Made by a program: the position numbers and the translations under genes
Notes under the pieces: generated by a model
Told to the model about the DNA's origin: nothing
The model's input: only the letters and a program-made list of their open reading frames with translations
Database searches by the model: none
In this document: piece by piece, positions 34,668-45,112 of the stretch
Position numbering within the stretch: position 1 is the first letter of the stretch
Layout: the number at the start of each line of letters is the position of its first letter
NCBI GenBank assembly: GCA_002633025.1
Contig: NMRB01000007.1
Location: 1,106,944-1,170,943 of the forward strand
Length of the DNA: 64,000 nucleotides
Direction of reading: 5' to 3'
Source of the DNA: Notospermus geniculatus
Lineage: Eukaryota > Nemertea > Pilidiophora > Heteronemertea > Lineidae

Positions 34668-34869
34668 AAAGGGACTGTTCAGTTTCGTCACTTGAGGAAT
34701 CTGAGTCGTCGTAATCCTTGAGAAAATGGAGAAAGCAAGCTGCAAATTTCAGTGATTATTCTGTACAGCACAACAAATAATCCCTGCAATTTCCAAGTGC
34801 ATAGCTTTTTCCGTTTTCCCAAGGATCACAACTCAGATTCCTCAAGAGATGAAAATAAACAGTCCCTTT
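34668..34869. repeat. MITE family E, second full copy
   Basis: Termini aaagggactgtt and aacagtccctttgg, with the same interior (ctgtacagcacaacaaataa) as the 4059 copy. Confidence 0.82.
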
Positions 34870-35470
34870 GGCTTTCAAAGCTGCTCATCTGTCCAAGTCT
34901 GTTGCCATGAAGCAAGGAAGGTCAGAAATTACCATTAATCAGAATGGATACTGCCCATTTCCTTGCTTGGTGGTGCATTTCCTCTGCTGTAAGGTCTTCT
35001 GAGGGTTGACTCAGAGAGCGTCTGGGGGATCATTACTGCCCGCGATGTGGTCAGATTGTGGCAGGGGTGATGGCGCGGAAAATTAGCAAGTGACGCCAAT
35101 AACGGAGCCTGAAACATGTGAAAGTGAGACACAGCTACAGGCTGAATGTCATCAGCAGATTTGTAATTTGCAACACAGCTAGCTAATGTCAAGCCGTTTC
35201 TACCTCAGGCCTGAGTAGGTACTTTGAGGGTGCCTATCAGCGTCTTGAGCATGCCTGGTGGCTTCTGCTTCTAGCGTGCCTGACCAGCATGCCTGGCGGT
35301 GTCTGTGAGTGCCTATTGGGTCAGAGCATCTGAGAGCGTGCCTTGCGGTGCCCTGCCTTGCGGTGCCCTGAACATGCCCGAGTGTTCTTCTTGCTTGTAG
35401 CTACATATATGAGCCTATTTGAGATCCACACCCAGTCGCAACTCACTTTGTCATCTGACAGATCATAATG

Positions 35471-36070
35471 GACACACTCCGTGCGAGCTACTGCGAAACT
35501 AGGCCAGCCCTGCATACTGCGATCTATAAATACACACAGTACTCCTCCAGGGTCTATATTCGCTGTCCGCAGTGAAGTACGTCTGACAGCGGACAGGATT
35601 TCGCAGTAGCTCACGCGGAGTGTGTCTCGTTTCATCCCGAGAATCCCAGGGCTTCGCGCTCGCTCCTTTCGCAACCTCTACAACCGTGAATGACCTGAGA
35701 TTCTCAGGATGGTGTCTGAGGCTCCAGTTCCATAGAGTTCACGTTTACACTTTTCTCGCGTTACACTTCACGTTTTCCTTTCGTTCCTCGGAGAAAGCAT
35801 GCCACATGATAGGTAATGTGTGTCTCGTTGTGCGCTGAATCGAGGAACGGAAGGAAAACGTGAAGCGTGGCGCGTGAAAAGTGTAAACGTGAACTCTATG
35901 GAACTGGAGCCTTATGTATCCAGCATAGAGCACAAAGACGACACACAAAATGATAGTAAACGTCAAGTCATCTCCGAACTTCACAAACTTTGCAAAGTTT
36001 GAAAAGTTGCAAAGTTCGGAGATGACTTTACGTTTAGGCTACCATGTTTACTATCATTTTGTGTGTCGAC
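35471..36070. repeat. Cluster of three consecutive hairpins
   Basis: Hairpin 1 (35471-35630): gacacactccgtgcgagcta / tagctcacgcggagtgtgtc. Hairpin 2 (35719-35912): ctccagttccatagagttca and cacgttttcctttcgttcct with inverted partners. Hairpin 3 (35938-36070): acacaaaatgatagtaaacg and catctccgaacttcacaaac with inverted partners. The open frames here are folding by-products. Confidence 0.75.
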
Positions 36071-36189
36071 TTTCATGTGTATGTTTAGATATCTGTCATT
36101 TGAGACAGGGTTATTACCCTTCTTGTGGACTTATCTTCTGATTCTTGTTTCTTTTTCTACTGCAGGTCATTCCAACCTTGACGGGTAAA

Positions 36190-36336
36190 TCTTCAGTGAG
36201 GTTCATCTGATTCACAAACATCATCCAAGACGAGTGGATCTTCAGTGAGGTTCATCTGATTCACGAACATCATCCAAGACGAGTGAATCTTCAGTGAGGT
36301 TCATCTGATTCACGAACATCATCCAAGACCCTGGAC
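36190..36336 (+). repeat. 49-bp tandem repeat, three copies
   Basis: cttcagtgaggttcatctga followed by ttcac(a/g)aacatcatccaaga recurs at 49-bp spacing with two or three substitutions. Confidence 0.85.
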
Positions 36337-36476
36337 ACAAGAACACCGTCAACCAACGACACACGGGACACGATCAGTGCATGTTAAATCATCCGGCGAC
36401 GGTCAATAAAGGCCCGTCATCCAATTTCCCATCTGACATTCGTCCAATTTCCCATCCAGTTTTTCATCCTACAACA

Positions 36477-36625
36477 AACATCCAACAAGTCTGGACACCT
36501 TCCAACAAATATCAGATTGCGAATTTTCGACCCCAAGCGGGGTCTTCCTCAGGCACTTTTCAGTTGGAGAGACCAGAAAAGACTGGTCTCTCAGGTGTCC
36601 AGACTTGGATGTTTGTTGCAAGTCT
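36477..36625. repeat. Inverted repeat element
   Basis: acaaacatccaacaagtctg plus gacacct is inverted at the right as aggtgtccagacttgg and atgtttgttg. The middle also pairs (accccaagcggggt, gagaccagaaaagactggtctc). Confidence 0.65.
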
Positions 36626-36953
36626 TGGAAGTTGTCTTCTTGATATTTACCACTTTGTGTGTCAATTTTTGTGCTTTCTTCTTTGGATGTATGTACACTT
36701 GGGTACCGGGTACTTAACTGTGTTCTTCTCTACATACGTAGTATTCTGTAACACACCATGAAAATGTGGATCTTCACCATTAATTTTTAGAAACCTTTCT
36801 TAATTCACGGCTGTGATGGTCATGATTTTGACTCATTCATTGACTACGGTAGTCAAAATCACAGCCGTTACGTTTTGCTGCTGTAAATCCACAGCTTCAT
36901 CAAGTGTGTCAATCAAAAATTTGTATAGGGCGCCATTCCGTGGTCGACCATGC

Positions 36954-37293
36954 TCAAGGCGCCACCTCTCCAAGGTGCTCATCAAATAGAAATGTCTTCA
37001 GGTGTCTTTTGAAGGCGGCTTCTGGCAGGGATCTGAGTGGGACAGGAATTTTGTTCCACAGGCCTCCATACACCTAGACTTTGTCTTCATGGTCTTAAGC
37101 GCCTCGAACGTGGTGGACCGCATGTGCCCACTTGTCTCCGCCAGCAAATCCGACAGGTACTTCGAAGGACCTTCATTGCTCATAGCCTTGCGAACAAGAG
37201 TCACAACCTTGTATGTGACTCTTGCGCGTACAGGGAACCAATGGAGCTCTCGGAGCAATGGTGTGATCCTGTCGAATTTCCTACGACGGTTCG
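36954..37293 (-). pseudogene. LINE reverse transcriptase C-terminal remnant
   Basis: The minus strand reads KFDRITPLLRELHWFPVRAR, then VTYKVVTLVRKAM and PSKYLSDLLAE. In the next frame it reads GLWNKIPVPLRSLPEAAFKR and HLKTFLF, then a stop. This is the characteristic C-terminal end of the ORF2 protein in non-LTR retrotransposons (CR1/L2/Jockey-like: HITP.L..LHWLPV..R, WN.LP..., FK..LKT.LF). At least one frameshift and 5' truncation make it a relic. Confidence 0.8.
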
Positions 37294-37349
37294 GTTCACG
37301 TGGGCCGCATTCCGGACGACCGGTGGGGTGGCGCTGGGCTCCCTGAATA

Positions 37350-37742
37350 GACAGGATTAGCACCTTTCCGACTCCGACTACAACTACGAGAACGAATTGC
37401 AGTCCGCTGTGGACATCCTTGATAAAACCGATTTGATAGGCGTTTGCAAATCGTAAAATGCCATAACTTTGTGGCAGAATACTTTTGACTCGTAATCGGG
37501 AACTGCACCTAAATCGCAAATATCATAGTCGTATTTCAAGTCGTAACGACTAGGATTACAAGTTCAATATTCATAATTTATCCTTATTTCCGATTTATAA
37601 GGCCAAATTTTTCTGCCTTCAATATTTGGTGTTTGATGAATTGAAAACGTCTACCAACTCGCTTTTATCAAGGATGTCCACAGCGGACTGCAATTCGTTC
37701 TCGTAGTTGAAGTCGGAGTCGGAAAAGTGCTAATCCTGTCTA
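37350..37742. repeat. Long inverted repeat beside the LINE remnant
   Basis: About 75-bp arms: agacaggattagcacctttc and cagtccgctgtggacatcct on the left, inverted on the right as aggatgtccacagcggactg and agtgctaatcctgtct. The loop is about 230 bp. Confidence 0.78.
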
Positions 37743-38229
37743 ATATCTGCACGGCTGCACTACTCCTTTGCACGCTAGCAAGTAGGGTACACATTCCATC
37801 AGACAGATCCCTATTTGTTTACTCCGTCTATTTCTTCTTCCTAGCACAAGTTTATTGTACCTCCGCTGATTGAAATATCTACCGGTATATTTTAAAAGCC
37901 TCAATAAACTTTGATGAATACTATGTATATATATGGGTTCGAATTTGGTAGGAAGGGATGTCTTTCACCTTTTAGAAACCCGTTTGTCAGCAGTGTATTC
38001 AAATGTTATACTATGTATGTGCCTATTGTATTACAGTAGTATTAATTTACTTAAATAAATAACAAGTTAAAGGTATTTCATTCTTTTTCCACTACTTATT
38101 CATTTCAGCCCTTTATTTCATTCCCACGTCTCTCCCCAACAGTGCCTCTTATAAGCACAATTTCATGATTTCCATGATTTCAATTCATCTAAATAAGTTC
38201 ATGTCATTAGCAGTAGACATTTTCTAGGT

Positions 38230-39010
38230 AGCCCTAGTGGCGGTTTTAGAAACTAGCCCTAGCGGCGACTTCTGGAACCAAACTATTAATTTGAAAATTT
38301 GAAATTTCAAATTTGAATTATAATTTGTTAATTTGAAAATTTGAAATTTCAAATTTGAATTTGTTTTTTGGACGGACCATGACGTCATTTCCGTAAAATA
38401 ATTCAACTGCGCATGCGCAGAACGCGTCATTTCCGTAAAAAAATAGTGGCATATAAAATGATTGCAACTATTTGAAAACTATTTTTTTACGGAAATGACG
38501 CGTTCTGCGCATGCGCAGTTGAATTATTTTACGGAAATGACGTCATCGTCCGCCCAAAAAACAAATTCAAATTTAGTCTCGNATGCCACTATTTTTTTAC
38601 GGAAATGACGCGTTCTGCGCATGCGCAGTTGAATTATTTTACGGAAATGACGTCATCGTCCGTCCAAAAAACAAATTCAAATTTGAAATTTCAAATTTCC
38701 AAATTAACAGATTCAAATTTCAAATTTGAATTTGTTTTTTGGACGGACGATGACGTCATTTCCGTAAAATAATTCAACTGCGCATGCGCAGAACGCGTCA
38801 TTTCCGTAAAAAATTGTGGCATATAAAATGATTGCAACTATTTGAAAACTATTTTTTTACGGAAATGACGCGTTCTGCGCATGCGCAGTTGAATTATTTT
38901 ACGGAAATGACGTCATCGTCCGCCCAAAAAACAAATTCAAATTTCAAATTTTCAAATTAACATTTTGGTTCCCCAAGTCGCCGCAAGGGCTGGTTTTCAA
39001 AGTCGCCGGT
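38230..39010. repeat. Nested palindromic foldback element with NRF1-like and CRE motifs
   Basis: Outer ends (left: agccctagcggcgacttctg then gaaccaaac; right: ttggttccccaagtcgccgc then aagggct) are inverted. Inside are five alternating-orientation units, each with one 14-bp palindrome ctgcgcatgcgcag (38407, 38505, 38615, 38778, 38875) and one tgacgtca (38380, 38538, 38648, 38751, 38908), separated by ttccgtaaaataattcaa, plus A/T-rich aaatttcaaattt blocks. A gap (n) lies at 38582, so the true length is uncertain. Confidence 0.85.
38582..38582. other. Assembly gap or contig join (single n) within a foldback element
   Basis: The n sits between two near-identical palindromic units (atttagtctcg n atgccactattttt), so the real unit number is unknown. 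Confidence 0.75.
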
Positions 39011-39930
39011 TGTGGTGTCGCCGTCTTCGCGGGAACACTCCCGGTAGTCCTGGAATTGGTGTAGAATGGGGAATCCCACACAAACATAAACAGAAGCGAA
39101 GAACCTGACAAATAACAAGATACATTGATTGAATAGATTTTATTATGTTCTACGATAGACATCAGCTGCAATTAATCATTTCGAACAGGAATTAGGATTT
39201 TAAACTGTTACATTCGTTTAGAAAGAGGTTTCTTGAAGGAAAATTATTCACTTCTGCAATGAGATGAGAGCAAAGGAAATAGGCCTACTCTCTGTCTCAC
39301 TCTCATGTCTGTGAGTTGTGGGCCTACATGGTCATTTACATAAATAAAATTTGGGCCTGATTTAGTACAAAAGTAAAGTGGAAAATACCTGCAGCATTTA
39401 CAGGCAAAAAGTTTGAAAAGTTTCAACGTTGTCAGTTTTTCAGTTTATTTATTCCTATCGTCATCAACTTAACAGCAATGAAAGTCTCAATAAATGATGA
39501 ACTCAGACTTGCTTCATATTTATCTTCTTGATGTAATAATCACGGGCAAATTCATAAAACTGAATGCACAGACATGATAAAGTCATGGTAACCCCGGGAC
39601 AGAAATACTGGACTGTCACTTTGCGCTCTCCATCAGTCCATGTCGTCCGCTGGAGAGTTGTCGTGCACGTGTAGGTGGAAGGGACCACGACAGGGGCATG
39701 TAGGCCCTTCAGTAAAAGATGCATACATGTAAGTCGGATTCAAATGAACCAGAGAATTTCATTACAAGTCAACAAGATGGACAAAATCGGAGTTCTGGCT
39801 TGAGGAAGGGCAAAACAGCCGAGATGGAAATGGATCTAAAGCACCAGCCGTGGACTGAAGAGGAGTGAGGGTGCAATCCGACTTGCACAAATGATTTTTG
39901 TTCGAAATGTGTTAGAAGGGACCAGGGGTA

Positions 39931-40053
39931 GCCGTATAGAATCTCCGCTAGTGCTTCGACAGCCTATCGGTGTTAAAATGCATGGAAAATGTACAGCACT
40001 ATCAGCAGATGGGCTCCTCTAGCACTAGCGGAGTTTCTATGCGGCCACCCCTG
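39931..40053. repeat. Hairpin element with CAGGGGTAGC end
   Basis: aggggtagccgtatagaatc plus tccgctagtgct on the left are inverted as agcactagcggagtttctat and gcggccacccctgg on the right. About 120 bp long. Confidence 0.75.
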
Positions 40054-40531
40054 GCCTGACCATTTCATCCGAAAATTCGACTTGAATGTAGTGTCCAACT
40101 TGTGTGATTGTTTTTTATTGGAATAACGTTACAATAAACGAAACTTCTCAAAGTCATCCGAAGGGACGATTTTCCGACTTGCGCATCCCACCTGTATTAA
40201 AACCTATCGTGCGCCTTGTGATATATATACACTATGTAAAGATCCAGCTGGACGTTAGGAGGCGATGGTCAAGTATGACAGCAAGTGTCAACAAAATCAG
40301 AGAATATATTACCAGCAGCCGCCTCCCCTGAACTCAAACTAGGAAAGTAAATATTATACTCAATGCCAAGTTGCTTTTACCGGGTAAATGCATTCTACAA
40401 TTAACATACAGGTACGTGGACGCCATCTCTCGTAGCGTAATGTCTAACATTCAATTGGAGGGCAGCGTTCAAAAACAGCAGGCCATCTTGTCAACTTGGG
40501 TATACGTCTGTGGCTTGCCCGAGACTATTGT

Positions 40532-40742
40532 AACTCATCTGCCCCAGGTTTGAGCAGACGCATCTTCTGTTGAAGTTTTCAACAAGCCTTGGAAATGAAT
40601 TGGAAAAAATTTGAAGAAACATTCTTCAGATGGTTGATAGGAACAACCTTTCTTCAAATATATTTCAATCAACAACACAGGATGTGAGAAAACTTTGACA
40701 GAAGATGCCGCCGTCTGGATGATTCTACAGGCAGATGAGTTC
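40532..40742. repeat. MITE family J, copy 1
   Basis: aactcatctgccccaggttt ... ggcagatgagtt. About 45-bp imperfect terminal inverted repeats that contain gcagacg(g)catcttctgt. The interior has tgaagaaacattcttcagat and its inverted partner. Confidence 0.85.
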
Positions 40743-40981
40743 AGCCACGAAATCACATAATCGAATTACGGGTACCGGTACACAGAAATGGAAGGAAAAC
40801 TGTCCCATCGAAAATCTGCGTCAGCTTTAGGCTGGCTGTCCATTCACGCGATTTCCAAGCAGACGACGCTTGAAAGAATTGTTTGTTTCCGCAGCGTTGG
40901 TCGTGGACAAAGAATACGACAACCGCTCGAAAATCCTGTGAATGGATTCTTAGCCTTATATGTTTAACATAATGATTTAAG

Positions 40982-41115
40982 GTGCTGCTCAACGTTCGAA
41001 CTTTCTCATCCACGTCGACTCTCTTTGGGCAACTCAGCCAATGAAATCTCTGGGCAGTTCGGTAAGTTGTACGGAAACCAACAACGGTAAATTGCCCATT
41101 GAGAGCCTACTCGCA
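40982..41115. repeat. Partial foldback related to sequences at 46605 and 47170
   Basis: ggtgctgctcaacgttcgaa ... gactctctttgggcaact and the inverted aattgcccattgagagccta ... gagaaaactcatg resemble the outer arms around the KMT2A/B intron hairpin. Confidence 0.5.
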
Positions 41116-41466
41116 CGAGAAAACTCATGTGGAGGAGTACCTTAGGAGGGAAACAGGAGCAACATAAAAAGATCACAGGCAAAATGAACGTTCAGCATCG
41201 GTTGAGAACAAAAACTTGCCAATTAAAATCTACAAAGAGCAACAAGAAATGAACAAGTGAAAGTCCAATCTGAGGGATAAAGATAACTGGCCGAGTTCTT
41301 CGCCGACTTTCTATGCAAAGCAACTTAACAGTAACAATACCTGAACATTCATGAGCATTTCAGATGCACCCATAAGGCTGCAACTGCATAGAGCGACACG
41401 GTATAAGGACAATTTGGTTCACAGTGGCTTCACAATTATGAACCCTTCATGAGGCCTTGGTTAACT

Positions 41467-41743
41467 GGCATGATAGCCTTGTGGTTACCATGTCTGCTTA
41501 GCAAGCGGCAGGTCCCGGGTTCGAATCTAGCCCGGGCCATATGGAATTACTAATCATCCCTGGCTCTTTTATGTCCATTGCATGGGACAGTAAGCCGTGT
41601 TGCCTTCTACCTTGTGCCTTTGCAAGGGCAAGTAAAAGACTCCATCCAAGTGAGGAACACAAGTAGCTTGAGATGGCCTCTTCCTTACTTACCAGGGCCA
41701 ATACTGCTACGGTTTCAGCGCTGACAGAAAATCAAATACAAAC
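41467..41743 (+). repeat. SINE family A copy
   Basis: Nearly complete: A box region tagccttgtggttacc, loop TTAGCAA, B box gggttcgaatc, body, and the terminal aaatcaaatacaaa. Confidence 0.85.
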
Positions 41744-42493
41744 CTGGCATGTCTGTACACCATGTAACTCTATGCAACTGCAGCTCTATGCAAAATGCAG
41801 TCATCGATTGGTTGAAAGAATGTTGACAGTAAATTACAACCATGACTTGATCAACGCAGCAGGCTACATGTAAGTATAAATCCTGCCTGACCATAGCTTA
41901 AGTAGAAAATAGACCAAATACAGGCCGTCAAAATTACCGGTATGTCATTCTTGATTAGTTCGATATGACGCGTGATAAAATGCAAGTTCAATCTTTCACC
42001 AAAAGAAGGCAGCTTACGTCAGACACTCGCGGAGAAAAATATTACAGAAATCACACGTCTGCTCCGCTTCAAAACAAATGAGTCCATTGCACCAATCACA
42101 ATTTCACACAGCCAGGAACCTGCCAATCACAATTTAATTTAATTCGTAACTATGGTAACTCCTTAATTACAGTCACAGGTTGGCACTTTGGGTATTTTTC
42201 CTCCAAAAACCACACAGATTTTACATGATCTCATACTAAATATTGTTCAAAGATTTATAAAATATTTACATTTTCAACCCTGAGTTTTATTTGCAGTCAT
42301 GGTTGTTTCGGAATTCTCAAGGTCACAAAACTGGAATGCCACTCCTTTTAACAATTTTTCATATTTTGCGAAAACTTACACCATAACCGTAAATATACAA
42401 AACTTCAATTTACTGAGTAGAAAATACAGGCTTCACAGCGTCCTGATATCATCGCATTTGAGTACACAACACGCGCAGTATGCCAAAGAAACC

Positions 42494-42629
42494 ATCCTGA
42501 GTACATCAGGGGGTTCTCAGTGCTCGGTCCCTTCGTCACTGCAGACAAACGGTGACAAATGGTGTATGAAATGTTTGTGTGCGGTGACGAAGGGAGCGAG
42601 CACGGAGAACCCCTGATGTTCTCGGGATG
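42494..42629. repeat. Hairpin element
   Basis: catcctgagtacatcagggg plus gttctcagtgctcggtccct is inverted as agggagcgagcacggagaac and ccctgatgttctcgggatg. Arms are about 50 bp. Confidence 0.8.
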
Positions 42630-42739
42630 ACAGGAACAGTAACTGCAAACTTCATTCCTTCAACGAAGTCCCTTCATAACTTCCTTCCCATCACAATGCC
42701 ACGAAATTTGTCTGGTAGGCCTACTGTACACATACTGTT

Positions 42740-42950
42740 GACTCATCTGCCCCCTCCCAAGTCCAGCAGACGGCATCTTCTGTCAAAATTTTCTCACATC
42801 CTATGGTACTGATAGAAAAGTATTTGAAGAAATGTTGTTCCCGTGAACCGTCTGAAGAATGTTTCTTCAAATTTTTTTAGATTCATTTCCTATGTGTTTG
42901 GAAAACTTCAACAGAAGGTGCCGTCTGCCAAACCTGGGGTAGATGAGTTA
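42740..42950. repeat. MITE family J, copy 2
   Basis: actcatctgccccctcccaa, then ccagcagacggcatcttctg; right end acagaaggtgccgtctgcc ... tagatgagt. Opposite orientation to copy 1. Confidence 0.85.
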
Positions 42951-44375
42951 AATGCACGAGAGAGAAATCCGACTGCCCCTCCCCCCAGCATTTGGTACTC
43001 TACCCGTACTTATTCCATAAATGCTCATGTACCGTCCTAAATGCTTGCGAGACGTGAATTAAGCCGAGATCGGACATGACTTGATATCGAAACAGTCAAT
43101 TCTTGATCCAGATCAAATGAAATCGTCCAGGGACCATGCGCTCACCTGAGCTAAAACGGATGATAAATTTGATCATGTTCGGCAGCACATAAGTAGGCTA
43201 CACAATCTATACAGGTAATAAATTTCAGTTTGTGACCTGGCTTCATAGTTGCAAAACATGCCACCTTGAGAGACTGACTGACAAACAGACACCACACAAT
43301 ACCTAATGACCAATATGCTATGCCTCCTACTGGAGGCGGGCGTGTAAGAACTTGAAAATCAGAGAGGAAGAGCTTGGGAGGGGAAGGGGGATTTTTCCCT
43401 TTCTCTGCCCTCTACCATGTATATTTTAATTATGACCATAAAAAATATGCAATAGAAAATATCATGCCAAAAATTCGACTTCGGTGGAGCAACTAATGGC
43501 TCTTGATCATGACCAAATTTTGTGCATGTCAAATGTGAGGAAGTATTTCTTCTGCAGTTCGTCTAAGGCACTGGAACATTGTCATGGGGCTATCCCATTA
43601 AACTTATCCGTGAGTCCGCCCTAAACCCAGTAGACGTGAGAAGTGTTTGGAGCCAACTTCACGACGCTACCAACGCCATTTCTCCGCGGCTATAAGCAAC
43701 TTGTGCTAGGACCTGCTTGGTAGAAGCATTGGGAGTATCAACAGATACACATGGATCTGTATTGTTTTTAACACAGTTCCATGTCCCAGTCCTTATCCAA
43801 TTCCACCCCTCACCTGGTTTCCTCATTGGGGTCATGATTGATATACATGTGTAGCAACACTTGTATATCAGGAGGGAGCTTTGAATGATGACTGAATGAG
43901 TTACTTCACCTACTCAAACCTCGCTGAAACTTCCAATGATGAAAGGCCGTTCTATTATATTTTCAATGCACCCCCAGATAGAGTTTTTACATCAATATGT
44001 GAAATATAATCGAAAGACCTGAACTCATCATTGCAAGCTTCCTCCTACATCAAGCCGATTTCACCAGGCTGTCTACCGTCTTAGGTATCCACTCTACGGC
44101 CCGAAGGAAGTTTCTGACATTGCCCAAGCCTCTCCACAGACTAACTGACGCACCTGTAGCCAGGGAGAAGAAATCTCCCCACCTTTGAACATTTTTAGCT
44201 TTCTCTCTGGATTAATGCTCAATCTCACTTTGCACTTGGCTGAGCTGAGCTCTGTCGTTTATCCAATGTTGGATTGCTTTTAAAATAGGCTTCCTCTCTG
44301 TTTTCAGAACACCACCAATAACAGATATAATGTATCTGGATATATGTTGACACCAGGTTAACATCCTGCCTACTA

Positions 44376-44600
44376 TTGTTCATGAGATATTGGCTAAAGT
44401 CAGGTTTTCAAGGTGGCCGACTAGCAGCCATATTTGAAGTCCAACATGGCCAAAATTTGTTGTACGCATACCGGGTCAAAAGGTCATCTGATTTAGGGGT
44501 ATATATACACCAAGTTTCGATCAATAGCCCCAGTGGTTACGAAACATGCCCTGCTAACGGACTACAACGAATGACGACGAACACCGCGTCACGACTATAG
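44376..44600 (+). repeat. Dispersed repeat ending in a gacgacga tract
   Basis: aggtcatctgatttaggggt, gtttcgatcaatagccccag and tggttacgaaacatgccctg recur in the repeat at 49870-50315. Confidence 0.7.
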
Positions 44601-45006
44601 CTCATAGGTCAGCTAAAAAGTCAAGACATAGCACAATTCCTTGATCGTCAGGCACAGAGCTTGAGTTCAGGTTCACACTTGCCCCCTGCACCAGAACTTG
44701 AACTTAACAATTTTCAATCTCCTATCACACAAATGTGGGAAAACTAGGTGCAAGTCGCCCGGGAGGAAATGGTTAATGGTTACAGCAATGGTTATCCCAC
44801 AGAGGCTGAAATCAATTCAGCTGTCACAGTAACAAAGAGAGGCTATTCTTCAGCAATGAGTTGATGACCTAACAGGGTAGTCAACGGCCTTGTCACTGCC
44901 TGGAGACTTGGGCCTGGTTTTCCCAGACTGGGTCGCCAACAGGATTCAGAATTCCTCTTCAAAACGTGACATCTTTAGAGTTCATTTAGGTGACACCGCG
45001 GAGCCT

Positions 45007-45112
45007 CTAGTTGAGATATTTACGACATTTTCTCGAGCCACACGTACACGGGATCTTAACCTCCTCAATGGGGAACTTGTAGTCATATGTCAGTTCTTCC
45101 CCTCGCTGGATT
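45007..45112 (-). CDS. KMT2A: KMT2A/B last coding exon: SET-C and post-SET, stop codon
   Basis: Residues 3532-3566, then tag. [16 protein letters not shown] carries the catalytic-site ELTYDY motif. [17 protein letters not shown] is the zinc-binding post-SET (CxC followed by C), ending with the invariant KCRKYLN tail. The acceptor is ttttcag. No clear AATAAA signal was found in the short part of the 3' UTR that I examined below 45007. Confidence 0.96.

Larger units (their letters stand above)
17201..45006. other. Intergenic region between two converging genes, repeat-rich
   Basis: No coding gene is supported in these 27.8 kb. Apparent open frames fall in repeats or show no family signature. 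The notable contents are listed separately: duplicated blocks at 18749-21335, minisatellites, SINEs, hairpins, a LINE remnant and a foldback element with palindromic motifs. Stretches where I see nothing specific: 17600-18748, 22560-23690, 24610-25370, 26100-26750, 29610-30800, 31730-32215, 34870-35460, 39020-39925, 40060-40530, 41120-41465, 41745-42490 and 42960-44375. Confidence 0.6.
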
